From contig WHUX01000286.1 in assembly GCA_015179025.1 (NCBI GenBank), positions 1 through 57,777 of the forward strand: 57,777 bases of DNA, in the 5' to 3' direction. The stretch comes from Terfezia claveryi. Taxonomy: Eukaryota > Ascomycota > Pezizomycetes > Pezizales > Pezizaceae. Within the stretch, counting starts at the first letter, position 1; each line of letters starts with the position of its first letter. The position numbers and the translations under genes were made by a program. The notes beneath the pieces were generated by a model. It did no database searches. It had not been told where the DNA came from and saw nothing but the letters and a program-made list of their open reading frames with translations. Positions 10,925 to 23,998 of this stretch are shown piece by piece.

Positions 10925-13877
10925 GATGGTTGTATTTAAAGTGACGTAGTTGAGTTAGCATTGTGGATATGATGTTATTACTTTTTGTGGTACATTTTTC
11001 AGGCGGTAAATGTACTTGATTTAGGGTGAAACGTTCTAGTTGTTTTTTTACGATAGATGTGTTTTCCATCATAATTGGGATCGGGATTGAAAGTAAGTAC
11101 CTGGTGGTGATAGCATATGTATATTCGTCCTCACATATCCGTACTTGCTATATATAGAACTACATCTCGCAGCCAAAGAATAATGTGACAGCTCTTTCAC
11201 GTGACTATGTCCTATCCCATCAATTGTTAACCGCACAGCGGAAATACATACCTCTTCACAACTCTTGACCCCATCTCGAGGTTTCCAATATACCCATCGA
11301 CGCTGCAGCTTTCACTCCATGGATCCATGTCGAGCCTCTGAATGCACACGTATACATTATGTACGGAGTAGTGGCAAAGCGACATATCTACGTATGTAAT
11401 AGGGATATTCGAGCGGTGATAATATGGACATGAAAGGCCAGAACGAAATAATCGACCTTGATCCAGGATGGTCAAGTTGTTACATTTACTAATGGGGCGA
11501 ATAGTATATGGCGGCAGGTTGTGAGCGTTTGGCTGGCTATGCCAAGCTCGAGGGTCGGGTGCCGAGACTATTGGCTGGCTGTTAACCGGCCTACCTAATT
11601 TGGCTTGGACTGGTCCCAGTTTAGTAACAATGTATCTCGGTTCCAGGCTCTATTGTTCTCGGGCCAGAAAATGTAGCAGAAATGACCCAAAATAGTGTAA
11701 ATATAAACACAATCAAACTGTACTCTTAAATTACCTTCCGCAGCCAAAACATACCGTATTCTGTTATATATTTATACTTGCAGCCATTGATATTCATAGC
11801 CAGTGGGTACATGACATGAGTTATAATAATAAGTGACGGGGAGCTACTAGCTTATACGGAAATATAACATGATTGCATCAATACAGACTCCCATGTTCTA
11901 GCATTGAAGACTCAATGCCTTGTGGTGGCGGAATAATAATGTATAGGTATAATAGCAAGGGACTACTAGCAATTTAATAGTCTGGTTGGCACAAGCCTCT
12001 TGTATGGGCTATGCACAATAGGGATAGTCCCTTATTAGGCAGATCTACGGTTCCTCTGGATCTACAGTTAGAAGTGCAGGCTCGGCACCGTGACCCCGTT
12101 GAGATTAGCCAGAGGTAGGAGCGCTCAAGTTCGCCCTATCCGTATCGATACCTACGGCGACTTGGAACCGTGCCTGGGAAGTACTCTACATACCTATGGC
12201 ATCGCAATAAGTTACCGTAAATTATACGGCTTTGATGAATTATGTCATGCTCAGCCTAGCTAGGTACTCACTTGTACTGTAATTGCAGCTGTGATATCAC
12301 GAGATCTGAGCACTTTTGGCCACGGTGCCTCAGGAGTGGCAGTGCGATCAGATCCCTTGCTGATCTCGGGATTTCGGCTTGAGTACATACCTGGGCTCCG
12401 TCATGGTTCAAGGAAAGCTCCGAGACATGGCGGCCTTGGAAGAGGAAAATTACTCTTTCTAGAATTGGGAATGTATTTCTCGGTCGATGGCTGTAATGTA
12501 CGGTAATCAGAAAGCTTGGGAATTGGGAAGCGGAATTCTATCAACAGCGCCTCTAAGTATGGAAGTGCCTTGAGCGAGAAACATTTAGTGCAAAAGTTAT
12601 TATGTTCCTTTGGGATTCCGTGGGTCAACTACAGTATAAAAGACTTCTCATGTTGTTTTAGTATAAACTCAAGCTTGAGACTCTGGATGGGGTTACTATT
12701 TCTGTCGTTGAAAAATTGTACAGCGTACTTACTACTTATGTAGTCTGGTTGGCGCGACCCCTCTCTGTAAGCATACTCAAGTACGGAGATCTGCTCTAGT
12801 ATACCTATGTGGTTTGTAGAGTATGTGCCTAAGTCCCGTGCCTACCTTTCCTCGCAATGGAGAGGTCCTTTGACGGTGGAGCGCCGCTGGCCGTGGACAA
12901 CCCCTGGCGGGTGATCCACACTGAGATTAGCTCAGATATTCCAAGATGAAACAACAGGGAAAGCCTGCTTATTTAAGCTATGACAGCCCCACGGACATTG
13001 CTCAAGCTCTTTTCTTTCGATGTTACTGCTGTATTAACGGTCCCTTCCAGAGAAACGTGCTTGGGCGTCAATTTGAGTTTTTCCCTGCTAAGCTTTAGCC
13101 GAGCCCGGAGGAAGACATAATGACTCCTACGGGTACTGCTACAGCTCGGCGGTCCACTATCGCCACTTTACGAAGCATTGATTTGTTTCCATATACAAGC
13201 AAGCGGAAACAATAACGGTTTCACGTCAAATAGAGACGGACCGGCTGAATTGAAATGCCAAGGAAATGTCATATTACCGATTTGTCAAAGCCAACCAGAC
13301 TAGGTAGGTCAAAGCTAGTAATTTCAATGTAACGCTTAACTGGAAGTGAACGGCGCATCACTAAGCCTGTTTGGCAAAGGTGCAGGCAAACGTTCGATTC
13401 CAAGGGTGAAATTTAAGATTGCGGAAGCGTGAGGTGATTGCTGCTTCTCTAGATGCTTACGGCTTGGGTTGATGGACATTGACCCAATTTTGACCGCCAC
13501 AGGGATGGGAAAGGGGCGATCGGCACGTGGTTCAGGCTTGGAACGGCTTGGCCCCGCACAAAATAGGTAGGCAGGTGCTTCCTTATTCGTGCGGTAGCAG
13601 AATAGGGGTCCCTTGGTGGCCCCTCCACAGAACAGCCCGATCCCGATGTTGACGATGCAGAACCGGCCTAGGGAAAACTCAATAAATCCTTGGGGCTGCC
13701 CCCCAGGATTTCTCTTCTCTTCTCACTATCGCTCACAGCATCCCCACGCTCTCTTCAGTCTTTTTTGGCCTACCGGACCATCACACTCCTTTTCAGCTTT
13801 TTACCGCAGCAGATATCAATTCCGTCGCTCTCTAATACGTTTAATCCAGTTCTCTCGGAATTAATCAATAATCAAAA
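10925..13877. other. Gene-poor intergenic region with candidate MITE ends
   Basis: I see no credible coding gene here. Two copies of the terminus TAGTCTGGTTGGC lie at 11978 and 12741, and an inverted copy (CCAACCAGACTA) lies at 13291-13302. The last ~250 bp are pyrimidine-rich (TTTCTCTTCTCTTCTCAC and similar), as expected for the promoter/5' leader of the following wall-protein gene. Confidence 0.5.
12741..13302. mobile_element. Candidate TA-flanked MITE (TAGTCTGGTTG family)
   Basis: A TAGTCTGGTTGG start at 12741 and its inverted complement ending at 13302 bound 562 bp without coding content. The same 11-bp ends recur in many other places in this window, sometimes only 37-46 bp apart. The outermost TA could be a Tc1/mariner-type target duplication. 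The pairing of these two particular ends is inferred, since unpaired copies also exist. Confidence 0.35.
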
Positions 13878-14611
13878 ATGAAGTTCTTCGTCACCGCCGC
13901 CGCCGCTGCTACCTTCTTCGCCGCCTTGGCCTCCGCTTACAACGGCTTCGCTAACCCTGCTGAGGGAGAAGTCATCCCAGCTGGAAAGCCATATCTCATC
14001 AAATGGACCGCTGATACCGAGGGACCAGTCGCCCTCACTTTGAGGAAGGGACCCCGCAACGACTTGGACACCCTCTACCAGATTGTGATGTTGGAGTACA
14101 ACTGGGGTAACTACACCTGGGACGTTCCAGCTAACACCCCCGCTGGCAAGGTGTGTTATACATAAATCCTCTCTGACGTAATGTCCTAACGTCCGATATA
14201 CAGGACTACGCTTTCGAGATGAAGTGGGGCAAGGATCCACGCCCAGAGGATGTCAACTACACTGGACTTTTCGAAATCACCACCGATGCCGAGGGGGATG
14301 ATTACAAATCCTCTACCACTGAGAGCCCATACCCCTCTGGAACTTCCACCGAGACTGCGACTGCCACCGAGACTGCGACTGCCACCGAGACTGCGACTGC
14401 GACTGCCACTGAAACTCCCATTTCCACCGGGACCGGAGAGAGCCGTAGTAACACTACTGTCCCAACCGGAAGCAAGAATAGTACCACGAGGACTAGCTCA
14501 GGCCCAACCTCCACCCCACCAGCCAAGGATGACGCTTCTTCTGCTGGTGTTATTGGTGCCTCCGTGGGTATGGCTGCCGCTGTTGCCCTCGCTGCTGCGG
14601 CTCTCTTGTAA
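13878..14611 (+). CDS. GPI-anchored Kre9/Knh1-like Ser/Thr-rich cell-wall protein
   Basis: Two exons, 13878-14150 and 14204-14611, joined in frame across a 53-bp intron (GTGTGT ... TACAG), give 226 aa. Residues 1-20 are an Ala-rich signal peptide (MKFFVTAAAAATFFAALASA). Residues 21 to about 115 match the Kre9/Knh1 N-terminal/extracellular-matrix type domain: a FANPAEGEVIPAGKPYLIKW start, LTLRKG, and VPANTPAGKDYAFEMKWG. A Ser/Thr-rich stalk follows, including three 18-bp direct repeats giving ETATAT units (14351-14405). The C-terminus (SSAGVIGASVGMAAAVALAAAALL) has a small-residue omega region and a hydrophobic tail, as in GPI anchors. Expected at plasma membrane or wall, possibly in beta-glucan assembly. 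Codon use is strongly C-ending, which suggests high expression. Confidence 0.9.
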
Positions 14612-16547
14612 GGAAAGAAATCTGTTTATGCATGTTCCACAGCATTTTCATGATATTCCCTGTCTAGTATTTGCCCATCTGGACTGGAGTTTCTTGAGGG
14701 TCTGATATATGTCTATTGGGTTTTCTTTTGGTGCTTTCTGTTTTGTCTTCGGTGCATTGGGTGCGGTAGACGGGAGATATGTAAAATGACCCGGATGCAT
14801 GTTTCTTGTATTTTACGCATGAGCATTCATGTAGGGATTGCGTTAAAGAGCCAATTCCGAGTCGGCTTAGCTACTGGTCCGCAGGTGGCTAGACCTGGAG
14901 GGAAATGAATGGGAGCTTTTTCTTCACTGGGGTTGTATTTAGTCTGAGCGTATTTTGAATTTAAACGTTTATTGAGATCCGTCCATTCTGTGACCTCCAT
15001 GGCGAGCTTGATTTGATATTTATAACTGAACAGCTGGTTCTGCAATAGGGGTTTGACACCGAGGATGAATATAGTCCTTACGACTATCACGCTGACAGGT
15101 ATGATAATATAATGTATCTATCTATTGTGCATCCAATCTCAGGCTCTGATCTCGCTTCTTAGGTATTGGTTAGTGGCTTGTTGAAGAAGATGGTGTTAAA
15201 CTATATGGGGAATAACTTGACTTCTCTATAAACTTTTACTTCAACGCTCAAACGCAACCTAGAAAGCCCGCATATTCACAAGATAAGTGCAATTATACAG
15301 GCGCGGAGGGGACTTTTGGTGTGATTCGGTTTACGATGACTTTTGTCTAGGGTCTGTACATACAGTAAGTACTTGATAATGTATCCTACCCTTAGCGTTG
15401 CTTCTTTGTTGGGACACGTCTGTTCTAAGGGGTATTTAGACTAATCAGGTGGTCTGAATATGAGTAGACATGGAAGCCGTTTCTGATTTAAACTTAAATT
15501 TGGGTGTTTGTGAGGGGTTAAGGTTTTGCTTGGTTTTGCTTGCTGCTCTGCACGCACCTAACAAAAGGATCCCAGTGTGATTGAACAGAAGCCCAGAATG
15601 GATTTCTTGTTTCAAGTCTGTCCAGAGACCGATTTATATGATCCAATAAATTGATAAAATATACACTCAGAATATCCGATTGCACAACCCTAGTCTGAAC
15701 ACCAAATACCCCTATTGAACTATGTGTATACCTAGGCGGGCGTCGGATTTATCCCACTGCAATTGCCCGAAGGCTCAGTTCTGGATGTCATGAGGAATAT
15801 TCTGAGGAAGAGATTAGGCATATTTTTAAGGCATGACGTGCCCCTTCGGAGCAATGGTTACCTAGGTATGTCCAGTATTAACATTATAGGGTTATTTAAT
15901 TATAATTAACCACGTACAGTAGATAGCACATTTGGTAAGTACCTGTGTTCAATCCTCCAGCTCCACTTAAGCTTTCCCCACACTCGTACTAACTCTTCGC
16001 CACTTTATGCTCATCAAATCCCCACAAGCCTCCCCGCTTTCGCTCCATTCTGGCTAATCTCACTTGACCTTGTAGTTAGTGTTGTGAAAGCATTCTCGGT
16101 GCCGGACCAAAAGCCACCGCACTACGGAGTACAATGGCATTTTATTTTGTCGAACACCGGAAATTATCAACACATACTCATACACAATCTCTGGACATGT
16201 AAGTCAGACTGCTGTAGTTTATGGAGATCCCGAAATTCAGAAAGTAAATTATCCTTTCTTTTTTTTTCATGGTTGAAGGAAGCGTTTAACAATACTGGGG
16301 CGCTTCCCACCACAATTAATGATAAATAGTTTTATATTAAGCTTACCGTTACTTTCAATATGGATTTCCACCACGTGTAGACATTTTCTCGGAGGATCAA
16401 TACCCAGTGGTGGTTTCAGCCGCCAATGATAAGAGGTGCATGTACATGTAGTACTCATCATTGGATGTAATGCTGCCAAAGCCCTCACGAATTCAGTTGT
16501 GGCTACCGCCTCTCAACGGTGTTGCTCAACTAGAATGGCTCCTGTAT

Positions 16548-16581
16548 CAGCGTCCGACGGTGCAACCGGTCAGCTAACCTA
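16548..16581 (+). repeat. Single end of the CAGCRTCCGACGGTG repeat family
   Basis: CAGCGTCCGACGGTGCAACC followed by GGTCAGCTAACCTA matches the arms of the 80-bp hairpin at 28425-28504 at most positions. No inverted partner was found nearby, so this is probably a truncated copy. Confidence 0.4.
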
Positions 16582-16667
16582 GGTGGGGTAAATTAGGCCT
16601 GGCAGACAAATAACCAATAATTCAAATCAAATGAGGAATAGAACGTTGATATTCCGGACGCATATGG

Positions 16668-16826
16668 GTAGCGAGCCAGCTTGGGAAGCGAGCACTATGC
16701 CTAAAATTGTTCAACTTGAGTTGTCCGCGATGGCTGTGCGATTATTCTGGCCCCTAACGCCACAGGTTAGAGCTAATATAGGCTTAGTTTCCTTATCGGC
16801 TCGCTTCCCAGGCTGCTCGCTGCCCT
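16668..16826. repeat. Inverted repeat, possible miniature element
   Basis: The left arm GGTAGCGAGCCAGCTTGGGA (plus AGCGAGC) at 16668-16694 is mirrored by GCTCGCTTCCCAGGCTGCTC (plus GCTGCCC) at 16800-16826. The spacer is about 105 bp. No target-site duplication is obvious. Confidence 0.4.
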
Positions 16827-17102
16827 TTAAGCTTAATTCCAGATTTGGAGTGCGGGGGAGCGGGATCTGTCTAGTCTCAACATGGTATAGACTTGATTAC
16901 AGACTCGAAGCGAGGCACATAGACCTGTTGTGAGCGTCATAACGGCATTTAAAAAGATCAATAATCAACTTCGTTCAAGAATGGCAACTCGAGCTCGCCA
17001 CTTCCAGGCCACTTACTACTGTATACATAATTCCTAGTTATAGACTAGAGTAAGTAGTTTATGAATCTAATGCGGGCCTGTCACAGGTGTCCATCCTGGT
17101 AC

Positions 17103-17232
17103 TTTTTTCTTAACTTATTTTTTAATACTCATTAATTACTCATATGCGGTCCCAGTAAGGGGACCATGATGAGCCACCCGGAATCCCGGGTGGATTCAGG
17201 GCAAGCCAAGTTAATCTACCAGGTCCGGCGCC
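17103..17232 (-). mobile_element. Poly(A)-tailed retroelement 3' module
   Basis: Reverse-complemented, this reads GGCGCCGGACCTGGTAGATT, then TGAATCCACCCGGGATTCCG, GTCCCCTTACTGGGACCGCA and an A-rich tail. The same module, in the opposite orientation and with a 17-A tail, lies at 47048-47171. A shared 3' block ending in poly(A) is typical of a SINE or the 3' end of a LINE. No 5' coding part or pol III promoter could be assigned. Confidence 0.5.
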
Positions 17233-18599
17233 TATATACTGCAACAAAGCGAACATACGGAAAAGACAATAACTCAAGTGCCAATTGGCCAAACAAAGTT
17301 GTGAGCGATACAAAGCAAAAACTCCCATTCTATAATCAACCGGCAATGCCAGATAAGTCCCAGAGCCCTGACTGAAGTTAATGTGACCATGAATCAAGTG
17401 CCAAATGACGCAAAAACCATAAACGAGCTCCAGTAAACTGAGATCCGAATCCTGTGAGCGTACAATATACTATCGGTGTTTGGGCAAACCTAGCACACAG
17501 TGATGCTTATACCGACACCTACTAATTAGCTTCCCTGAGCTTGCTCGTGGAAAACTTTCCATACCTATCTTTTTCTAGTCAGTAGTAGCCTGAGGCCATA
17601 AGGGTCTCCTTTAAAGGCTCCCTAAGCTATCAGCTCCACGTGTGTAAATGTGAAGCTAAGAGAGGGCAGTTGAAATGCTGAAGACATAAATTATCCAACT
17701 CTCCTCCGCTCACCTGATCCAACATAGAGATAGAACATCCTGCCAGGTCCCGTACTTCTCCTGGTCCCAGTTGCTGAACCGCCTGTGTGCGAATAAGGAA
17801 CCGGCTGCCCGCAAGCCCAAGGACACTAGCTCCGACACAGCGTTAGTTTCTAAATTTCGATCGCGCACTCATATGTTCCGTAACTAGGCTCGATCCGTTC
17901 ACATATATATCAGTTAATTAATATTATAGTGCAAGTGAATCTGTATACATCTAAAAATGCCCCATGTGCCCCTAAATCTGCCATGCCATTTAATATAATG
18001 CTTAGGAGTTCAGGGTGCAAATTACATCTTGAAGTACTCAGACTCAACATCCCTAATTTTTCTTTGAGCCTGCGTCCACCTCAGATTATAATAGGATGTG
18101 AATAAGGATTCAGCAGCTCCAGAACACTCACCAGAGAGGGCCTGGGTGCTTGTCGACATTGAGCTTCAAAATTTTACCAAGCCTGTCATAGTACCGATGT
18201 CATTCTAATACCCACGCAGCATGCCGTTTATCAAACCACTTTATGGCCATTGCAAATATGTACATACTGTATATTCACGAACCCAGAGATGTGGTTCATC
18301 AGACCACGTCTCTTCACTATTGAAATGAACCCATGAGCAATTACACTAATGTTTGAAGCTTTTCCCATTTCGGTAGACCTCACAGGAACCAGCTAGACTA
18401 AGATGAGATTCCATCCTATCATACGACCATAGAATGCCAGCCCCCATCTGGACCTGTATCCAGGTGGTGGCTTATTTGAATATTTAATATAGCGCATAGG
18501 CACCCGTACTAATAGCTATAGTTGTATATACAATATGAGCACCAACATTTACTAATATATATATAGCTACTAGTACTGGCTGTTACACGATCTCGGTAA

Positions 18600-21500
18600 G
18601 TACTCGTTGTGCTCTACAAGCTCCACCATATCCACAAATCGGGCGGCAGCGCATGCCATTGCACACCCAGGACGGTCATTTCATCACTTTCGACTTCCCG
18701 GACTTCGGCGAGCATATGGCAGCGCTAGGCAGAAGGATTGGTAAGACCTCGATCTTCCTAGGCGGGGCTGTTGTGCCAACCAGACTACAATCGTCCCATA
18801 TTTGTTTAACCGTTTCCTCGCCGGAAGAAGAGGCTAAGACATTAATTTTTCGTTACGCACATCGGATCTGCCATTGGGCGCTTGAGTTTATATCTGCCCG
18901 CGCCGGATTTGCTGGAGAGTGTAACCACGTGATCCTTGTAATGTATATATATACATGTCTGTGAGCATTTGTGTCTAGTCCTCATGTCGTCATATGCAGT
19001 TGTATTATATACAAAAAACCATATTTCAATAGCATATACTGTGTACACAGATATTCGGTTCACTAATGAATTCTAGATTCTGCAGCTGACATGATTACCC
19101 TATTTACTGGAAAGTAAGGACATGTACATGTAGTGGAATGGAATCTGTATGGGCTGTGATGACTATGGATTGCTGTTGATATATCAGTATGTATGTATGT
19201 GTGCATCAATTTAATTTCAAAATAGCTCCACGGATGCATGTCAAGGGGCGTAAAGCGTGCTGGCCTCTATATGAAACATCAAGCAAGTGGGTATTTACAT
19301 CGACATGTGCCCTACCGATGCTTACAGAGTAATTTCTATGTAAACTATTAAAATATAATATATCAGGTGGCCTGTAATTATAAAAGTAAGATTGCGCCCT
19401 GGGCTGATTGGCCCGCTAAATATGTACAAAATCTGGTATAATCCGAAGCAGAAGGCAGATAATGGTATATGAGCCACATGAATTATTATCAGCTTGTCAT
19501 ATAACTGTGCACTAAATAGCTTTTTTCTGGCAATGGGCTATTTCCATCTTCTTTTACATACCATACCTATGGCAAAATATGAAACCAGGATAACTATGTA
19601 TGAGAAATCTTGGAAGTATAATAGGAGGCGTTTTTGTCTACCCGACTTGAGTAATATAGGATACAAGACCTGATATGAATTCACTGGGTATATTACTTGC
19701 ATTTATAATTGATCAAAAGAGATGCCATACCTATTGCCATATGAGATGCTCCTAACCAGATGTAGCCAACTGCAGACAGATAGGCATTCAATTGAGAGCT
19801 TATACATATGCGGGATATTCGTTTTCTGATATCAGTTTATATATGCCTTTAATTAAAATATCATTGATTCTAAGTTATGACTCGAGATGATACACTTGGA
19901 AACATACATTTGATGCCTCTTGTGAAAACTCCTGTGTCGCCATTGGCTGGCAAGATCAGATATGATCAAAGCAATGTTTCTGTTACCCAAACCAAACAAT
20001 TGGTATATTATGGATGCGTTTTGACTGCCTAATATATGTGTATACATATCCGAACTGTTTCCTAATAGGATAATTATCATCACTGTCATACTAAGGAAAT
20101 GCTCCGTTGATGGGACTTTGTGTACCACCCCCTGTATTTCGGCACACCTCAAATGCATGTCAGTTGTGTACACTTTATAAAGTATCAAGCCGCACTTGGC
20201 TTGAGGTGGTCATGCTCTCATTTTATTGAGACATCTTTAAGAGAGCGCTATTATGACAGGGTAATGATATCTTGACATTGGATAAACCTTATAGTCTCTG
20301 GATGGAACGGATGATATAAATATATATGGACCATAGCGTGCTATACAGGCCATGACCGTGGAAAATTGGAGAAGGGACTCTAGCCTCACAATGGGGTTGT
20401 ATATATATACACTCATAGCATCCCCCAGTACAATATAGGCTTCTCTCTAATCCCCGAACTTTGTGAAGCAGAAGCTATTGCTAGCTGATGGGTTTTGCCA
20501 TGTTGTCCTTGTTCAGCCATTTATCAGTCTGGGTTATTTTTCTCGAAATAGTGACGGCAGTCGATATTGTTCCATTCGCACCGATAATTTCATTTTCTTT
20601 CGCCACAAATGAAGAGAATGCGAAACCAGGGGAAGCTGAAAGTTGGTTACTTGCAAGGCAAGAAGGGGAGAGTCATTATATCGATTCCTTGTGATCTACC
20701 TGGTTACTGTTGCGGAGGTTTGCTGTGGATATGGCAACGGAGGTAGGACCTGAATATTCCTGGTTCTCATAGACATGCGCATGGAACAATATCGCTTTTC
20801 GGTTACTCTTTTTAGCCTTAGCTTTCTTGGTACCAGCGTTATTGAACTGCTTCCCATTTCCATAGCATAGTGAGCTGTTATTTCGGGTATTACTGTATTC
20901 CCCAAGCTCTAGGCAGGTGAACCTAGTATTTACCTAAAAATCGGCGACGACAGGTATATTCACACTGAGCACTTTACTTTGAGCTTTGCACTCCACGTGC
21001 GCCCATCAAAACACGAACAACAGCTGAGGAGGCAATCCTTTCAACGTCTTACGAAATGACGCCGATGAAAGTCATTACTATCACTACAGAACTTGTGATA
21101 TTCCCAATTCTCACACTTAGCGTTCCATGCTCATGTGGATCCTGCTAGTGATCTTGAAGAGGTGGTCTCCATTACAGTCATAGAAACGGAAACGAAGACG
21201 GAGATTCCCAGAGGGATTCGGAGGTGCTAATCAGAAAGTAAGAGAAGAATGGAATAGTGGTGGTAGAGGTAGGAGTTTTTTAGGCTGAAAGCCTTGTATT
21301 AGGGACGAAACTCAATGTGGCTAGAAGGCATAACATAACATACTGCTCAAAAAATACATATAGCATAGAATATACATAAGAAATTTAATCATTCGCTTTG
21401 TGAGTTCTAATTTGGTAAGGGAAATGGAGTGAGCCTTCGATTGAAATCGAGCTCTGTCGCGAGCTGGCATGCAATATCAATAATTTCCGGGTTCTATAGG

Positions 21501-21745
21501 TAACCATAGTGATGCAGGCCTTCCAAATTGCCAAATACAAGAGCTGTCGTCGCATATTTAAGTTCCAATGATTATAAGCGGAACCCTCATGAGCAGCTAA
21601 GTATGTCTATTACCTTACATATCTGAGCAATCAGTCAAGCTAGATGAATCTTAGGTCAGGCGACCCAATCCGTCAAGCTTCAGATACTCAACATGGTGGA
21701 AAGATGCAAGATCAACCAAACATGTTTGTAGCTTATGCACATGCA
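18600..21745. other. Intergenic region, no supported gene
   Basis: Only short unconvincing frames are present. An inverted MITE end (TTGTGCCAACCAGACTA) lies at 18771-18787. Runs of TATATA and direct GTAT repeats are scattered through it (for example 19187-19200, 20400-20411). Confidence 0.45.
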
Positions 21746-21761
21746 CAATTGTCCAATGATA

Positions 21762-23159
21762 GATATATGTTCTGGTCCGTTCCGGGATTCCAGGCCATAC
21801 CGGTATGGACCGGGCCGTTCCAGGATTGCCCGGGCCATACCGGTATGGCCCCCCATACCGGTATGGACCGGGCCGTTGCGAGATTGCGAGATTACCCAGG
21901 CCGTTCCGGGATGGCATAAATATTCATATCTTCTTATATTTCCTTACGCATTTGGCCTAACCAACGTAAATCATTTGATGCTATATTCCTAGATTCATGT
22001 CTACCTTAACCTCTACCCTCTACGCAGTCACCATCCCATTCCAAACTCCAACACAAATGGTCTCCCAGCATAGCCGCGCTTGTTCTTGTAGTTCACCTGC
22101 ATTATATGCATTTTGAAATAATCCATTTTATTCTCACGATTATCTAATAAGGCTATCTAACACGCTGCGCCCCAAAACCCCCATCTGTACCAGCCTTCAC
22201 ATCCGCGTCCCTAGAATCCTAGATTCGCCGTCCATATGAGCCTGCAATTCACTGTCCATATTAGCCTGGATATCCGCTAGAATTGAGCAAGCAAATCAGC
22301 CTAGAATCGAGCGAGCAAATCAGCCTAGAATCGAGCGAGGAAATCAGCCTAGAATTGAGCGAGGAAATCAGCAGAGAATTGAGCAAGGATATCACCGAAT
22401 CGAGCGAGGAAATCAGCCTACAATCGAGCGAGCAAATCAGCATACAATCGAGCGAGCAAATCAGCGAGAAAATGAGCGAGCAAACCAGCGTAGAATTGAG
22501 CAAGCAAATCAGCCTAGAATTGAGAGAGGAAATCAGCAGAGAATTGAGCAAGGAAATCACCACTGGCATAGAATCGAGCGAGGAAATCAGCCTAGAATCG
22601 AGCGAGCAAATCAGCATACAAGGTAACTGAGGTTGACGACGATGTGGTCACCCTGATTTGGCAACGATCACTACTCGGGCAAAGATCATAGTCGTATTAA
22701 AGGTTATAGAAAAAAAGGAGTCTCGATCCCTGGAGCGGTCGCTAAGAAAGACACTTATGTCAAAAGGCAAAACGAGTTACCCCAGTTCACTATACTCCGA
22801 GCGCCATCACACTACTTCTTAGGTCGCCACATAATAACCTTCATTTCGGGTATACCTCTACTGAGTATTTTCTACGATAGGTCATTTTATGTTATCTCCG
22901 ATGTTCTTTGACCAAATGTTGCTACAAAATTACCTTCATATCGGATATGTCCCTATTTAGTAATTTTAATGTCGCTGTGGCCGCTGTGGCCGCTGTGATT
23001 GTGGTAATCCTTGTTGCTATCCGTGACATTGAACAATTTAATCCCGTAACGGCCTGGTCCGTTGCGATATCCAGCCATACCGTAACGGCCTGGTCCGTTG
23101 CGATATCCAGTCCATACCGGTATGGACCGGATCCCGGAACGGACCAGAACATATATATC
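21762..23159. mobile_element. Inverted-repeat-bounded element carrying a 24-bp minisatellite
   Basis: The left end is GATATATGTTCTGGTCCGTT with CCGGGATTC behind it (21762-21790). The right end is the inverted complement (23130-23159), matching over about 27 bp. Just inside each end lie 14-bp perfect palindromes CCATACCGGTATGG: three on the left (21795, 21835, 21853) and one on the right (23112). Two direct ~37-bp repeats of GTAACGGCCTGGTCCGTTGC sit at 23046-23110. There is no transposase, so if mobile it is non-autonomous. A CAATTGT heptamer lies near both outer edges (21746 and 23161), but 9 bp off the left terminus. Confidence 0.5.
22280..22625. repeat. 24-bp tandem repeat (minisatellite), about 14 units
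   Basis: Imperfect units of ATCAGCCTAGAATCGAGCGA plus GCAA repeat across about 340 bp. Because the unit is a multiple of three, one plus frame stays open with an 8-residue ISLESSEQ-like repeat, and one minus frame stays open with ICSLDSRL-like repeats. Coding potential is therefore not evidence of a gene. Confidence 0.75.
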
Positions 23160-23998
23160 TCAATTGTATTCGAAGAAATTAAGAGTACGCATCTGGAAGA
23201 ACTTCAATGCAGCAGCCCAGGGCATACATCAATCAACGTATAATTTTTAAACTGCTCTTGTTAAAAATCCGGCTCTTACTTAAGATCCTTAAGTGGAGCT
23301 GGATACACAACGTTGAGGTGGGGTTTACCCTGAAAAAACATCTGGGTTGAAACTCAGGGTTAGAGAAGTCGCATTAACCCACGCGTAATTTTTTTGACCG
23401 GATATGATATTTCTCAAACTGCAACCGGGTTGTCATTCCAGTCTGCAATCTGGAACTTTGAATCTGCGAAGTTGGAGAAGTGAGGGTACGAGGTGCCAAG
23501 ATATAAATTTTTACTGGTGTTTTTGTGTACGGAGCAAACCTGCCTCATTCCTAAAACCTATGTCATCTTACTTTATACATACATACGTAACGTTCGTGCC
23601 CTACTCATTTCACATCAAAATCGTTTATTTTTCGAAAATTGCCCGAAATCAAACTGGTGGGAAATTGTAAAAGTATTTGAAGGGGGGCTAGTTCTCTATT
23701 GCCTCAAAGTCAGTAATTTTGCGTGTTGTAAAGCCTTGCAAAGATGGAAATATGGGTGTTATGGGTCAATATTGTAGTTGGAAATTTAGACAGTGAGAAG
23801 AGGTTCGGGCTATTTACGATTGAATTAGTTATCAATGAGGCTGCAATCGAGGAAAATTTAGAGTGATTCAGCTGATCGCCCAAAATGGAACGGTCTCTCA
23901 GTAAGATTACTTGAAGGAGAACTGTACTAAAGCACCATGAACTCCCTCTCCAATACATCTCCATGCCTTAAATATCATACAAAGAAGGTCCCAAGTGG
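23160..23998. other. Intergenic, nothing recognised
   Basis: Downstream flank of the MFS transporter gene. Short frames only, and no repeat noticed. Confidence 0.4.

Larger units (their letters stand above)
14612..18600. other. Intergenic region, no recognisable gene
   Basis: No open frame here resembles a known protein, and stops are frequent. Small repeats inside it are listed separately (16548, 16668-16826, 17103-17232). The rest is moderately AT-rich unique-looking DNA. Confidence 0.5.

Noticed and set aside
18653..18964. 103-codon plus-strand frame
   Set aside because: It spans a MITE end (18771-18787), which argues against a conserved protein; no recognisable domain.
20488..20694. 68-codon frame with a hydrophobic N-terminus (MGFAMLSLFSHLSVWVIFLE)
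   Set aside because: It could be a small secreted protein, and a TATATATA stretch lies upstream, but there is no cysteine pattern, no homology I recognise and no convincing intron; kept out of the features.
21160..21230. Frame reading LEEVVSITVIETETKTEIPR, suggestive of a Thr/Glu-rich secreted protein tail
   Set aside because: Too short, bounded by stops, and no start or splice structure could be assembled.
22261..22630. Open frames of 115-118 codons on both strands with 8-residue repeats
   Set aside because: They follow from a 24-bp tandem repeat (a multiple of three without stops), and no promoter or similarity supports a protein.
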